From NCBI GenBank assembly GCA_026874595.1, contig CM049317.1, positions 39,274,401 through 39,338,400 on the forward strand: a stretch of 64,000 bases of DNA, read 5' to 3'. The notes under the pieces were generated by a model. The model ran no database searches, had not been told where the DNA came from, and saw only the letters and a program-made list of their open reading frames with translations. The DNA is from Sipunculus nudus (lineage: Eukaryota > Annelida > Sipuncula > Golfingiida > Sipunculidae). A program made the translations under genes and the position numbers. Below are positions 20,588 through 32,475 of the stretch, piece by piece. Within the stretch, counting starts at the first letter, position 1; the number at the start of each line of letters is the position of its first letter.

Positions 20588-21371
20588 GTATCTGCCAAAA
20601 CAAAGTTTTGCGGATACCTTGTTTTTGACCGGGTTCCCCTGCCACCGCCATATTGTTTCTGGAGAACTCCTCTGAGACTACTTGACCAATTTTTTCCAAA
20701 ACTTAAGCCAATTATCGGATCACATGTGAACTGGTGCCTAACCATTTTTCTTTGACCTCTGACCTTTCCTTTATGCATAGTGTCGATCTGTGCATCTGTG
20801 TTTACACAATAAACCACATATCTTCAGTCTGGTTTGATGTATCTTCTTGAAATTTTGCATGTTTTTAGATCTCACATAGCTCTTTATCATACAAGAAACT
20901 GGTGGCCCCACCTGCAACCATTTTTGCACAGCATCCATCTGTTCATCAGGCTTCGGTTTAAATAACTCATATCTTTGCAGGGGTTTGACTAATTAACCTG
21001 AAATTTGGCATGCTTATACATCATGGATAGCTTTCTTGATTTTATGACAGGTGGCGCCATCTACATTCACATTCATGCTGCAGATATCCATGCTAATATC
21101 TCGGACTGATTTGACATATCTTCCTGAAATTTTGCATGTGTTTAGATCTCACATAGCTCTTTATCATACACAAAACTCATGTCTTGGATAGTTTCTCTTT
21201 CAAATAACAGGTGGCTCCACCTACAATCATGTTTACGTGGCAGACATCCATGCTAATATGTAACGCATCTCACTCTATTTCCCCTTGCCACTCAAACCAT
21301 GCCTCACTTCACCCATCCTACTCTGATTTTGGCAGATACAAGTAATTGCTTGTCGACTACCTGTATTCTAG
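20588..21371 (+). mobile_element. Family B element, 784 bp
   Basis: The 5' hairpin is GTATCTGCCAAAAC / GTTTTGCGGATAC after ATT. Core modules carry GGTGGCCCCACC (about 20900), GGTGGCGCCATC (about 21051) and GGTGGCTCCACC (about 21211). The 3' part has TTTTGGCAGATAC, a degraded hairpin (CTTGTCGACTACC) and TTCTAG before TTT. It is shorter than the 1-kb copies by about one double module. Confidence 0.8.
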
Positions 21372-21929
21372 TTTCAAATGGACTTCTTCATGTTTTATGA
21401 ATAAACGGTACAAATACCTTTCTCCGCTATAAGTAGTCTGTTCACTTGCAGACTTAGAAAATCACTACAATCAGCGCATGAGGAATCTTACCTTCTTTAT
21501 TTCTCAATATGTGTACCAATTTTATAAGCATTCTGCATCCTGCATTCTGTACATAAGAAATCTTAGCTTTAGTCTGCAAATACATTCCACTTTCACATTC
21601 CACAAATAACATTCTTGATCCAGAATATTTTAAAGGAAAATGCTGCTTTTCTGACAGTTCCATACGGGGAGGTATGATCTCTGTGAGTGCTTTTCTAGTT
21701 CATCATGTTATAATAGTATGTATATTTCAACTATAGATTCTGGTTACCCCTAATTAGCCTGTGTATTTTAGTCCAATTATCTAATCAGTATTTTCTTCAC
21801 AATAGCCAAGATGGAAGAAATAGGCATACATTCTACTCATTAGTAGCTGGTTATACTATATGGCAATGTCTTTTTCATAATAATAAGATCTGTCTAAGAA
21901 CCAAAAGATGATCCAGTCTATGTGTCATA
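21372..21929. other. Unassigned sequence
   Basis: It contains a reverse ORF (21454-21663) without a recognisable motif. No repeat terminus is seen. Confidence 0.3.
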
Positions 21930-22072
21930 TAAACTGACTGATTTTTCAGTCAATTTATAAATTGCCAGAAAATTTCAGTCATTTTATAAATTGAATAAGT
22001 GAAACAGGCAATATGTAAATTGACTGAAAATATCAGGCAGTTTACAAATTGACTGATTATATACATTTACTG

Positions 22073-22118
<46 letters not shown>
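21930..22118. repeat. Family H palindromic repeat, copy 2, with (AT)n run
   Basis: TGACTGATTTTTCAGTCAAT, TTATAAATTGCCAGAAAATT and related blocks match copy 1 at 17286-17425. The (AT)n run at 22075-22118 follows directly. The arrangement relative to the AT run is opposite to copy 1, consistent with inverted orientation. Confidence 0.6.
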
Positions 22119-22122
<4 letters not shown>

Positions 22123-23004
22123 CTTTCCATTAGCTGTTAATTTGTTCATTATTAACAAATGTATTATCCAAGGTAACATTTCTGACATCCACAAACTGCA
22201 TGCATGTCATACATGATTTTTTATAGGCAGTAAAAGTGTCCATGCACAAAAAGAATGTCTGCTAGCAATCCAAGCAGAACTTGTTACAGGTTTGTTTGGT
22301 TTCCTGCTGGAGTAAAGTATTTATTGATAGGTGTGTCTGCCTGAGGCTATTGATTGTTGTCTGTGCCAGGCTTCCTGTATTTCTCATGGGACCATGCTCC
22401 AAGAAGTAGCAGGTTGTCTCCTGGGTAATTTGAGCACACTTTAAAGTGACACTGGCTTCATTTATATCTGAGGAAGCTTGCAGTTGTGATTAGCAGGTTC
22501 CTGGTCTTGTTAGAGAACATACAGTTGTGACTTGCTGTTTTCCATGTACCTGATGGACGTTATATAGCTCGGATAAGTCAATTGAGCTTTTAGCGATAGT
22601 CCTTTTTCCCTTTGCTCTCCGTCCGTCCATTACACTGACATGTTTTGAAACTGTTGGACCTACAGATCCAAAATTTGGCATACAGTTAGATGTCCACAAT
22701 TTCTCCTACCATACCAGAAAGTGGGTCACTGCGGCCTTTTTCTTTAAAAAAATTAAGGAAAAACCTTCATTTTTAATGGAATTCCTATTGTCAAACTTCT
22801 AGACTGCCTTATATCAAATGCACAAGGGCTCCTTTTTTCTTCTTTTGCATAACAATTTCTGCATATGTTTTCTATTTACATACCAGAAATTAGGTAAATT
22901 TTGTGAATTTGTCAAAGTTATGGATCAGAATATCAGGTACCTTATCAAAGCAGCAATAAATTTCCTCACTTTACATGATAACTGTTGAAGCTGGAGATTT
23001 TTTT
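22119..23004. other. Mostly unassigned, with an A-type module at about 22560-22760
   Basis: GTTTTGAAACTGTTGGACCT, TACAGATCCAAAATTTGGCA and GGGTCACTGCGGC match the module described at 2695-2840 and 56460-56590. The remainder is not recognised. Confidence 0.4.
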
Positions 23005-23378
23005 AGCTCAGCTGACAGGATGGCCCAGCTATAACTTTAATGGACTGCTATAGCAGGAAAAGTCTGAAATTTGAAAGCAGTTCCAGGTCAAAAACTGCAG
23101 CTTTTCCATGTTGTAGAAGAACTTGTCCTATGACTAACTGTTTACATCAGGCAAATTCACTGCCAACCCAGGGCTTGTTATGTAACTTAAATCACTTTGG
23201 CAGCAAGCTGACTGTACATCAGTCAGCCAGGCAAAGACCCCCCTCCCCCCCCCCCCTTTCTCTCTCCCCCTCCATCCCCCTTCAAAATAGCAGGTTCAAT
23301 AAACAAGATTAATCTTATAATTTCATATTTTTCAATAGTGTTGATAAATTTTGTATTTTTTTTTAAACAGAATCAATT
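23005..23378 (+). repeat. Degenerate A start and C-rich run
   Basis: AGCTCAGCTGACAGGATGGC follows a T run, but the second hairpin arm (CCCAGCTATA) is degraded and no module follows. A C-rich stretch lies at 23237-23280. Confidence 0.35.
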
Positions 23379-25095
23379 CTATCTGCAAAAACAGGAGTTT
23401 TGAGGATCCTTTGTTTTCATGCAGGCCCCCCCCCCCCCCCCCCCCCCCCGGCTGACGCATTTGTTTCTGGAGAACTTCTCTGAGACCCTTGGACTGATCT
23501 TTCTGAAACCTAGCATATTTATTTGCTCATTTGAACTAGTTCATAACAAAAACTGGAGGTGCCACCTGCAAATTGCTTATAAATCTGGGTCTCTTAAAGA
23601 TAACAGCCCATATCTCAGGAGTGATTCCATGAATTGGGTTGAATTTGTGCATGACTATAGATCTTGGATCTCTACATCTTGTACTTGAGACTGGTGGCAC
23701 CACCTGCAATCATTTTCGCATGTTATCCATCCATTTTTGCGTTTGCCATCTGTTCATCGTAGAGTTTGGTTTAGGTATTGGGCTAAAACTGTGCATGCCC
23801 ATACATTTTGGATATCTCTATCTCACACTCAAGACTGATGTTGCCATCTGTAATCATATTTGCATGGCCTATATTCCATCCATGCTTTTGCTTTGTGTGA
23901 AAATTGCTCATATCTCAGGAGTGGTTCAATTTATTGGTCTGAAATTTGGCATGTCCATCCATCTTGGAGAGTTTTCTTGAAGACCAGACAGGTGGGGCCA
24001 CCTACCTTCCTGTTTTCAGATAATACATTGATGCCCTTTTCTTAGGAGTGGTTTGCCGTATTGGCCTGAAATTGTGCATTTCAATATAGATCTTAGATAC
24101 CTCCATCTTGTACTCAAGACTGGTGGCACAATTTGTAAATGTTTTCAAGTGGTGTCCTTTTGTTTCTTTGGATAAAAATCACTCATAAGCCTGAAATATT
24201 GCATGTTTACTGTCTTGGATAGCTTTGTTGTAGACCAGACAGGTGGCACCACCTGCCATTCCGTTTTTATAGAATACATTGACGCACTTTTTCTCAGTAG
24301 TGGATTGGTGTCTTGGCCTGAAATTTTGCATGATCATCTGTCTTGGGTAGATTTTTAGCTCAGATGACTGTTAGTCAGCTGAGCTATAGTGATTGGTCTG
24401 CGTTCGTCTGTCTGTTAACCTGTCCGCCTGTCTGTTAGACAGGCACATATTGACACCATTGAACCTAGAAACCTGTAACTGAATATCTAGGGAGGTCAAT
24501 AAACAATCTCCTCAGAAACCTGAAATTAGGTCACTGGGACCCATATCATACTCTGAGCTATGGGGCTATATTGACCATGTCCACAGATTTTGGATACCTG
24601 TATCTTGTACACATGCCTGGTGTTAATTGCCACTACAATCATTTTCACATAGCGTAGATCCATCACAGACCAGATATTATTTTTTCATAGAATATATTGC
24701 CTTCTCAGGAGTGGTTTGATGTATTCACCAGAAAATTTGCATGTCCATAGATCTTGGAATGGTTTATCTTGTATACAAGACTGCTTGGGTCACCTATTAT
24801 CATTTTCATCTTGGTGAAAATTGCACATATCCTAAGGTTCATCAATGTATAAACCTGAAATGTATAAAGTTTATCCATCTTGGATAACCTTGGATAGACA
24901 CAGGTACCAGCACTCATCATGGGGAGACACCTTTGCATCGCAGCATCTGTAAATACTTGTTGTGGCTTGTTGTATGCCCATATTTTTTTTAGTTTTGTCC
25001 ATCCATGTGTCTTTGGCTACTTTGGCATCTTGCATCATATGTCATATCAGAAACTTTACCCATGACTCTGTGATTTGGCAGATACCATTTTCTAG
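23379..25095 (+). mobile_element. Family B element, long subtype, interrupted by an A fragment
   Basis: A degraded 5' hairpin, CTATCTGCAAAAAC / GTTTTGAGGATCC, is followed by a C run (23425-23449) and then many modules with GGTGGCACCACC (23694, 24241) and GGTGCCACC variants. The 3' end is TTTGGCAGATACC, TTTTCTAG and TTT; the GTAGTC hairpin is missing. An A start with hairpin AGCTCAGATGACT / AGTCAGCTGAGCT is inserted at 24357 in a T run, and its text runs to about 24570. The length of 1.7 kb is about twice that of other B copies. Confidence 0.65.
24357..24570 (+). mobile_element. Family A 5' fragment inside the B element
   Basis: A clear hairpin follows TTTTT, then a GTCTGTCTGTTAACC microsatellite and the A text (ACCTAGAAACCTGTAACTG, GAGCTATGGGGC). 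It ends without an A terminus and returns to B-type text, so the insertion has been shortened. Confidence 0.65.
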
Positions 25096-25370
25096 TTTAA
25101 TCATAGTAGAAACTCTAGTTCCTTTATTAGATTTTCCCAAATTAATTTTTTCCAAATTTAAAATAACAACAAATTTACCATATTCAAATGAAAACACTAA
25201 TTAAACTCAGATTGTTAAGCTTGCCACTATTATAGTACATTCAAGCATTCTGTCACCCATTTATTAGCACAACTTTGAGCTATATATAGCCATTGTACGG
25301 TGTCCGTCCTCCTTGTGGTACATCTGTGAACAGTTTTTTCTAAAAAAAATCTGTTGGGCTTTTACACCCC
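25096..25370. other. Unassigned AT-rich sequence
   Basis: Nothing recognised. Confidence 0.3.
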
Positions 25371-25618
25371 AGACTACTGGCTCATCAGGCCTGAGCTTAT
25401 CCCGGTGACTTAGGAGTTACATCCTCATAGATGGGACTCTAGTCCATTGCAGGTTACCTTCCCAGTACCCTTTTCTTCTGCTGGGAGGATAAAGGTGACT
25501 TGTGGTTGGGAACTTGCCCAAGGATCTTGGCACGGTGGGGGTCTCTTTGGGATTTTAACTCACAACCTCTTGATCGTGAGCCTGGCACCTTAACCATTAC
25601 ACCACTGCCCCCACAAAA
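25371..25618 (-). mobile_element. tRNA-derived SINE, about 250 bp
   Basis: Read on the reverse strand from about 25614: GTGGGGGCAGTGGTGTAATG, then GTTAAGGTG, is a tRNA-like head with an A box. About 35 bases later comes GGTTGTGAGTTAAAATCCC in the B-box position. The body follows (AAGTCACCTTTATCC, TGGACTAGAGTCCCATCTAT, CCGGGATAAGCTC, CCTGATGAGCC). The head-plus-conserved-body plan resembles widespread animal SINE superfamilies with a shared central domain; I cannot assign which. The overlapping ORFs at 25454-25733 are by-products. Confidence 0.75.
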
Positions 25619-26625
25619 AAGCATGGTAGATTTCTGTTTCATTGTGATCTGTTGTGCGGATGCAGTCATGGTTGAAAAAAACCTTTCACATAATCTCTTG
25701 GAAAACACTACCAACCCTTGTTTATTGCTGTAAAAAAATATTTAAATACAAAATTATTTGTATATATCTTGTTTTACAGTTCCCCCCTCCCCGAGTATTT
25801 ATGGTCATACTGATCTACATCATTTCTGTAGGTCTTTGTACTACAGGCATCCCTTGTTTGAATTTATGACTTGAATGAGAGACATTTGTACAGATGTACA
25901 TCTATGCGAGTACAGATGTACATCTATGCGAGTACAGATGTTCCATAAACTTGGCAACTAAGGTTGTGGGCTGGTTTAAAATATGACAGCAGAGGCTGGA
26001 GGGGCACATTGAATCCTCTGAGTGTGGAAATTGAAAACAGAATAAAACAAATAAGCTTAGACATCACTCTTTAGTGGAGGGGAATGAAGAAAAATCATCA
26101 CACCATCTTGATCCCTTTCCAGCAAATCAAGTACTCTGGTATGTGAACCGTAAAAATTCCCTTGCTATTATAATTGCCTATTTGTGGAAGGAGACCAACC
26201 ACAACACTCAATGCATGGGATCACACAAAAATAATGAAGTTCAGATATCTGAGTTCTGGAGACCTTTAATCACTCACTATAAACTCAGGCAATTAAAGAT
26301 AAGATGTCACAGATGTAATTTACAATTGAACTGAAATAATTTCAAATTTAATTGAATTAATACCATCATTAACTCATCACTTGGTAAAACTTTGTAATTA
26401 AATCATTCCAAATATCCTCATGAACTTATTATTGACCTTAAACTTAACAATACCCTTAACCTTACTCCTAACTTATTCTTAACCTTATTCCTAACTTATT
26501 CTTAACCTTACTCCTAGGCGCTACAAAAGCTTAAAGCCATCATTCACATTAGGTCTTAAATCTGTTAGGAGTAGTCTCTTCCAAGACAGCAGGCATCAGA
26601 AGCCCAGAACTACTTGTAAGCACAG
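25619..26625. other. Unassigned region with two small tandem repeats
   Basis: At 25888-25940 a 22-base unit (GTACAGATGTACATCTATGC plus GA) is repeated 2.4 times, and each unit contains a palindrome, ACAGATGTACATCTAT. At 26455-26517 a unit of about 23 bases with CTTACTCCTAACTTATTC is repeated nearly three times. The ORF 26074-26334 (86 codons) has no recognised motif and is not called. Confidence 0.4.
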
Positions 26626-26630
26626 CTTTT

Positions 26631-27014
26631 ATGCCCCCCCCCCAGCAGGGGGTCCCCCAGCACCATATAGTTTTAACTTAAATTTGTTAATTTGCAAAAT
26701 GCAAACACTCCAGTAAGTATGCAAAGTTAAAAGAATATTTGTTCAGTTTTACATTAGTGAGTAACAGGAAAATATATGATGCAACTTCATGCTAAAGGAT
26801 TATTAACCACTTAACTATAATTATGTTACATGATTTTCATGCCCCCTGCTGTCTTGGAGAATTCAGACAAAGCAGTAGACAGTGGCTAGAACATGCGATA
26901 TGCCCTGGACTATACAGGACAAACAGTGTATTGTGATCAACAAAAAAATATGCACCCACATATAAGTATCATATCATCTGATTTCAGGTTAATTTTGCCT
27001 GATTTAGATGATTT
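26631..27014 (+). mobile_element. E/G-type 5' end (C-rich hairpin) without an identified 3' end
   Basis: ATGCCCCCCCCCCAGCAGGG follows TTTT and is succeeded by GGTCCCCC and a CATATAGTTTTAAC stretch, as at the E start (CATATAGTTTTACCC). No 180-base cores follow. This is probably a diverged or truncated relative. Confidence 0.4.
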
Positions 27015-27350
27015 TAGCCAACTTTAAGTCATCTGAGCTAAAGTGATGGTCCTTGTCCATCATCTGTCCAGCCATCCATTAACAAGGCATGTTTTGAAAA
27101 CTTTGGACCTACAAATCCAAATTTCTACTTACAGTTAGATGGAATGCAAGTTCCCCTTCCAAACTGAAAACTGGGTCACTGGGACTTTGTTCATTTGAGA
27201 AATTAAGGAATAATCTCAATTTTCCAGTAAAAACCTATTGTTTCACTTCAAAACTGCCCACTATGAAAACCACTGGTGTTAATGAATTCATGTTTGATAT
27301 GAGCATTTCTGCATTTTGTCAGAAATAAGGTCAATATTGCATAATATTTT
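27015..27350 (+). mobile_element. Family A 5' part
   Basis: A degraded hairpin, AGCCAACTTTAAGTCATCTG with AGCTA, follows TTTT. The module that follows contains GGCATGTTTTGAAAACTTTG and GAGAAATTAAGGAA. It is cut by the next A start at 27351. Confidence 0.5.
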
Positions 27351-28712
27351 AGCTCAGCTGACTGTAAGTCAACTGAGGTATAAGAATGGCGCTTTGTCCG
27401 TCTTCCGTCTAGCCATCCGTTAGCAGGGCACAAATCGTAACTGCTGGACCTAGAAAGTGAATATCTCGGGAGGTCAATAAAAAATCTCCTTGGAAACCTG
27501 AAATTAGGTCAGTGCAACCTATATCCTCTGAGCTATGGGGCTTGAAAGTACCCCCCGGAATAATAAAAAGTATAATACAAACCTCCAAAATCTTGATAAT
27601 TAATGCATGAATTGTCATGAATCTTGCCTTGAATATTGACCATGACTAGTTTAGTCAGTTCCCAAAAAGTGGTGGTGCCACCTGTATTTTTTCTTATTTT
27701 TAGGAATATTTTTATTACTATAAAATAACATCAATCATGTCAGTTTCTCAGCTGTGCACCATATAGTGTCCCTAACCTGGTGTGCTTATTGGTCACAAGT
27801 GGATGCCCTAAAGAATTCTCCCTGTCTGCTGTCTGTTCATCTGTCTCTCTGTCTGTCCATCCCTCTGTCCAAACAAATTTAGATGATAACTCCATGTTGA
27901 ATTGACATATGGGTTTAAAACACAACTTACACATGGCCACCACTACCTGTATGATTTTTGGGTCATTAGGTCAAAGGTCCAGGTCACAAGACTGGCTTAT
28001 TAAAAAGAATATGGCTGCATTTTAAGCCAAGCTTTTCATCACAAATTTTCCATTTTGCACATATAGCTTACTTGCCAGTATGGGGAGAGCATAAATGAAA
28101 TTGGGGTCACAAAGTCAAAGGTCAAGGTCACAGGGGCCATCTGTTCACAAATTAGTTTCAAGATGATAACTTCAGTTTAGTTTGAGATATTTGTTTAAAC
28201 GTAACTTATATATGGCTCACCACTAAAGTAGGAACCCTGTTAATTTTGGGGACCAAAGGTCAAGGTCACAGGACCTGTTTCTTTAAAAGGAATGTGTATG
28301 CATTTCAGGCCAAACTTTTTATCACAAATCTATCATCTTCACGGTATTACTCACATGCCAATCGGGGAAGATTCTTTTCGTTTTGAGGTAATAGGGTCAA
28401 AGGTCAAAGTAATAGGCCCCATTCATTCATAAATTAGTTTATGGATGATAATTCTGCTAAGGCTAGACAGATTGGCTTCAAACTTGATTTATTAATGACC
28501 CAACACTTAAGTAAGAAACATTATGATTTTCAGGGTCCAGAATCATTAAAGGTGAAAATCACAGAAGCCACATCTGTAAAATGAGTGTGTAAATCAAACT
28601 TTTCTTCCCAAACTTTCCATCTTTCACACATGGCTTACTTGCCCAAAGTGGAAGAAATCTGTAGATTTTTAAGTTATATAGCCAGAGGTCAAGGCCACTG
28701 GACCCACTTTTT

Positions 28713-31700
28713 AGCGAACCTGTGAGCTTATGCAATGGTGCGGCATTGTCCGTCATACGTGGTACACGTGCATTGTGCGTCGTCTGTACGTTAACCATAG
28801 GTATCTCAAAAACGGCAGGAGCTAGCATCACCAATTTTTTTGCAAATTATCAGTCATCCAAAAAACTATATTGCATTTTGTTTATTTTTTTCCTAACTGC
28901 ATTTTCTTAGATTTTATAGGGAAAAAGCTAAAAAAGCTTTAAAAATCTTCTTCTCTAAAACTATCCAAAACTATCCAGCCAAATTGTCCAATATTTCACA
29001 GAAATGATTCCTGGAACAATATTTCTCAATTTTGTTCAAATGGTTTAAGTTTGGAGATTTTTGGCCGAGTTACAGGAGGTTGAACTTTGTTAACTGTGCA
29101 AAAAAGCATATTAAAATTTAAATCTCAGAAACGGCTGGAGCTATCATCACCAAATTTTATGCCAATGTTGGTCACATAGGTCATATCTGAACTTGAGGTA
29201 TTGTGGGCGCCACCTGCGTCGGCCTTTTTTGTACGGGGTCATTAGTGCCTGTATCACACTGATGGCTACAAAAAACTTCTTCTCTGAAACCATATGGCCA
29301 AAATGTTTAATATCACACAGAAATGATCCTAGGGTAGTGCTTTCTGAAGTTTGTTTAAATGGTATCTTTTCAGTGACTTTTGGCTAAGTTATGGGAAGCT
29401 GAATTTAGTCATATGCCATAACAGCCCATTTTAGCTCAGTGGCTACAAAGATTTTCTTCTCAAAAACCACTGGGCCAAATTCTTAAATCTCACACATTAA
29501 TTATCCTCAGATGTTAATAATTCAAGTTTGTTCAAATGGTTTTGGTTCAGTGCATTTTGGCTGAGTAACGAGAAGCTGAACTTAGCCAGTTTGCTGTAAC
29601 TTCCTATAAGAGTTATAAACTTGTGAAACGTTTTTCAACTGATGCCACTGAAGCCAGTTTGTTAAATATTTTACAAGAATAATCCCTACAATAATTCTTA
29701 TTATAATTGTCATTAATGGTTCCACATGAATGATTTTTGGCTGAATTATAGAGATTGAATTGAGTCATTTTACCATATATGTTAGCTTTGTGATGCTTTT
29801 ACATCTAGCCTGGCACCAGTTTATCAGCATCTATTACATCATGCCATTAGACATTTAGATTTCAGGTTATATTTGGTTAATATTGACAGGAAAGTTTTTT
29901 TAAAAGCTTTTAAAATTTTAGATTTATGATTTAAGTTATTCATCATACCAGGCAATGTTACAATCATGGATATTCAGCTCTCTGTGACTATATTAAGACA
30001 ACTGTACGTGGATTATAAATTATTGGTATCCCTACTCAACTTAATTCAAGAATTTGCCATCAGTGATATATATCTGTATTTTAATTTTGCATTCAATATG
30101 CATCCGTACTAATTTTACATATATTCCTAATTTCTTTTTTATAAAAAGTCAGCTGAAAAGCTTTTTGTATTGGGAAAATAAATTTCAAAGTTATTTCAAG
30201 TAGGGACTACTTTTGTGTACAGATGGCAGCACTTGGTTTACCATTGGCAGATTGCCAGTGCCTTGATGTTGGCCATTAGCCAAGATGATGTCAGCTCTAT
30301 AAATAGTTTTGCCACAGTGCCAGAATTGGAACAAATGCAGCCAGGTATAGATCAAGAGTTCACTCAGTGCAGTAGCTGCATTCTATTTATAGCTTTGGCA
30401 GACTGCTCACTGCATCATATTTGGCACCAAAGTTCAGCCTGAATCTATTTATAGCTTTGGCAGACTGCCAACTGTGTCAGATTATGCAACAGGTCAAAAG
30501 TTCACTCAGTGCAGCCAGGTACAGGTCAAAAGTTCACTCAGTCTAGCCAGGTGCAGGTCAAGAGTTCACTTAGTGCAGTAGCTTGAGGCAGCAATTTGTC
30601 ACAGGTCACTTGGGGGCAACTGCCTTGCTCACCTAAGCCTTGTCAGCCCAGTGCATCAAACTCTGGAGGAGTTTGATGTATTGGACTGATACCTGTCTAT
30701 GCGTCTTTGATGGTATTCTCATTTACAAGACAGGTGGCGCCACCTACATTGACTTTTGCAGTGTATGCGCCTGCTTATTTCTATAGAGGAATTTTATATT
30801 TCAGCCTACAATTGGATATGTTTATACATATCGGGTAGCTTTATAGTGTACAAGACTGGTGGGGCCACCTATAATAATTTTTGCACAGTGTATGTCCCTG
30901 CTTATTTCACAGGAGGGGTTTGACATATCAGTCTGAGATTGGGCATATGTATATATTTCTTCGTTGTATATAAGACTGGTGGTGCCAGCTACAATCATTG
31001 TATCTGCCAAAACAGAGTTTTGCGGATGCTAGGTTTTCAGTCGGACGCCAACACTGCCGCAGTCGCTGCAAAGGTTTCTGGAGAACTCCTCCATAACCAC
31101 TGGGCAGAATTTTTTAAAATTCGGAATTATGATCGGTCAAATGTGAACTGCTGCACCCTCTTTTTTAGTTGACCTCTGACCTTTCCTCTCTGCCCAGCGT
31201 CCATTTATGTGTCTGTTTCCACACATAAACCCACATATCTTGGGATCCGTTTGACCGATAAGGCTAAAGATTTTGCACAAATGTGCAAAAAATGGTGGCC
31301 CCACCTGCAACCATTTTTGCACAGCGTCCATCTGTTCATCTGCCTTGGGATAAAAACACTCATATCTCTGCATTGGTTGGACTTATCCACCTGAAATTTT
31401 GCATGTGTATACATCCTGGACAGCTTTCTTAGTTTTATGACAGGTGGCGCCACCTACATTCAGGTTCAAGCTGCATACATCCAAGCTCATATCTCGGGAA
31501 CCATTTGACCAGTTGGGCCAAAATTTTGCATGTGTATAGATCTCCCATAGCTCTTTATCATACGCAAAACTGGTGGTGCCACCTGCCACCATTTTTGAAC
31601 AGCATCCTTCTGTTTTTCTTCCATGGGCTAAAATCACTCATATCTCAGCAGTGGTTTGACTTATCTGCCTAAAATTTTGCATGTTTATACATCTTGGACA

Positions 31701-32075
31701 GCTTTCTGGGTTTTGTGGTAGGTGGCGCAACCTACATACACATTTCGGCTGCAGACATCCAGGCTATTGTGCAACACACCTCACTCTATTTCCTCTTGCC
31801 ACTCAATCCATGCCTTACTTCACCTTTCCTACTGTTATTTTGGCGGATACACGTAGTCACTTGTTGACTACCCATATTCTAGTTTTTGTGTTGTGTGCAC
31901 CCATGCCAGAATTGCAGCAGTGATGTTTGTTTAATCGTTTCTTGTTCTAAGTGTTTAGTACTTGCATTGTTCATATACATGTTACACATGTTCTTGAAAA
32001 GTAATGGTCCAGCATTGAAGCACTATACCTGGTGTAATCTCATTGCACAGGTTTGCATTAGGCCTATAGGCCTTG
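28713..32075 (+). mobile_element. Family C element, complete, containing a B element
   Basis: The 5' end AGCGAACCTGTGAGCTTATG follows TTTTT. The interior has modules with AAATCTTCTTCTC, GAAACGGCTGGAGCTATCAT and GGCCTTTTTTGTACGGG, then a palindrome TTGGCAGACTGCCAA, 32-base repeats with AGGTCAAAAGTTCACTCAG and modules with CAAGACTGGTGGGGCCACC. The 3' end has GCACAGGTTTGC (inverted to the 5' GCGAACCTGTG), a hairpin AGGCCTATAGGCCT and CTTG before TTTT. Without the 883-base B insert it is about 2.5 kb. It has no long ORF and so is non-autonomous. Confidence 0.85.
31000..31882 (+). mobile_element. Family B element, 883 bp, inserted in the C element
   Basis: The 5' hairpin is GTATCTGCCAAAAC / GTTTTGCGGATGC. 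Modules carry GGTGGCCCCACC, GGTGGCGCCACC (31443) and GGTGGTGCCACC (31575). The 3' end has TTTTGGCGGATAC, a hairpin GTAGTC / GACTAC and TTCTAG. The left flank is ACAATCATT and the right flank TTTTTGTGTTG. Unoccupied C copies (42232-42247, 47652-47668) read ACAATCATTTTTGTG, so the insertion adds two T. Reverse-strand ORFs recur in other B copies and are not called. Confidence 0.9.
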
Positions 32076-32259
32076 TTTTAAAAAAAAAAGATTGTTACAA
32101 TAACCTAAATGCTGCAACTTCAAGGATAATAAGTTCTCAGATTATTTGGTCACAAGGTCATTGGTTAAGGCCACAGGACCATCATTCTTAAAAAAATTCT
32201 TTAAAAATATCCTAATTGACAAATTCAGCTGAGCTTCAAGACCCCTGGGTCCCTAGTTA

Positions 32260-32475
32260 AAACATTCCAGAACACAATGCATTTTTATTACTGAAATGTT
32301 TCATTTCATTTTTAAAACATTCCAGAAGACAAATGTGGTGTTATTGCTGAAATGTTTCATTAAATTTTTAAAACATTCCAGAATACAAAGCAGTTTTATT
32401 ACTGAAATGTTTAATTACATTTTTAAAACATTCAAGAATACAAAGCAGTGTTATTACTGAAACATTCATTTTAAA
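32260..32475. repeat. 55-base tandem repeat, four units
   Basis: Unit starts (AACATTCCAGAA...) are at 32261, 32316, 32372 and 32427. Conserved text: ACAAAGCAGTTTTATTACTG, AAATGTTTCATT, TTTTTAAA. It begins immediately after the A terminus. Confidence 0.85.

Larger units (their letters stand above)
27351..32256 (+). mobile_element. Family A element hosting a C element (which hosts a B element)
   Basis: The 5' hairpin AGCTCAGCTGACT / AGTCAACTGAGGT follows TTTT. A modules follow, including GGTGGTGCCACCTG (27671) and a long second part with repeated AAAGGTCAAGGTCACAGG text (27960-28700). A complete C element occupies 28713-32075. A text resumes with GGTCATTGGTTAAGGCCACA and ends AATTCAGCTGAGCTTCAAGA, CCCCTGGGTCCCTAG, TT at 32256. 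Continuity across C is inferred from the matching AAGG-CACAGGACC text on both sides. Confidence 0.7.

Noticed and set aside
25454-25733. ORFs within the SINE
   Set aside because: They lie on both strands of a non-coding SINE.
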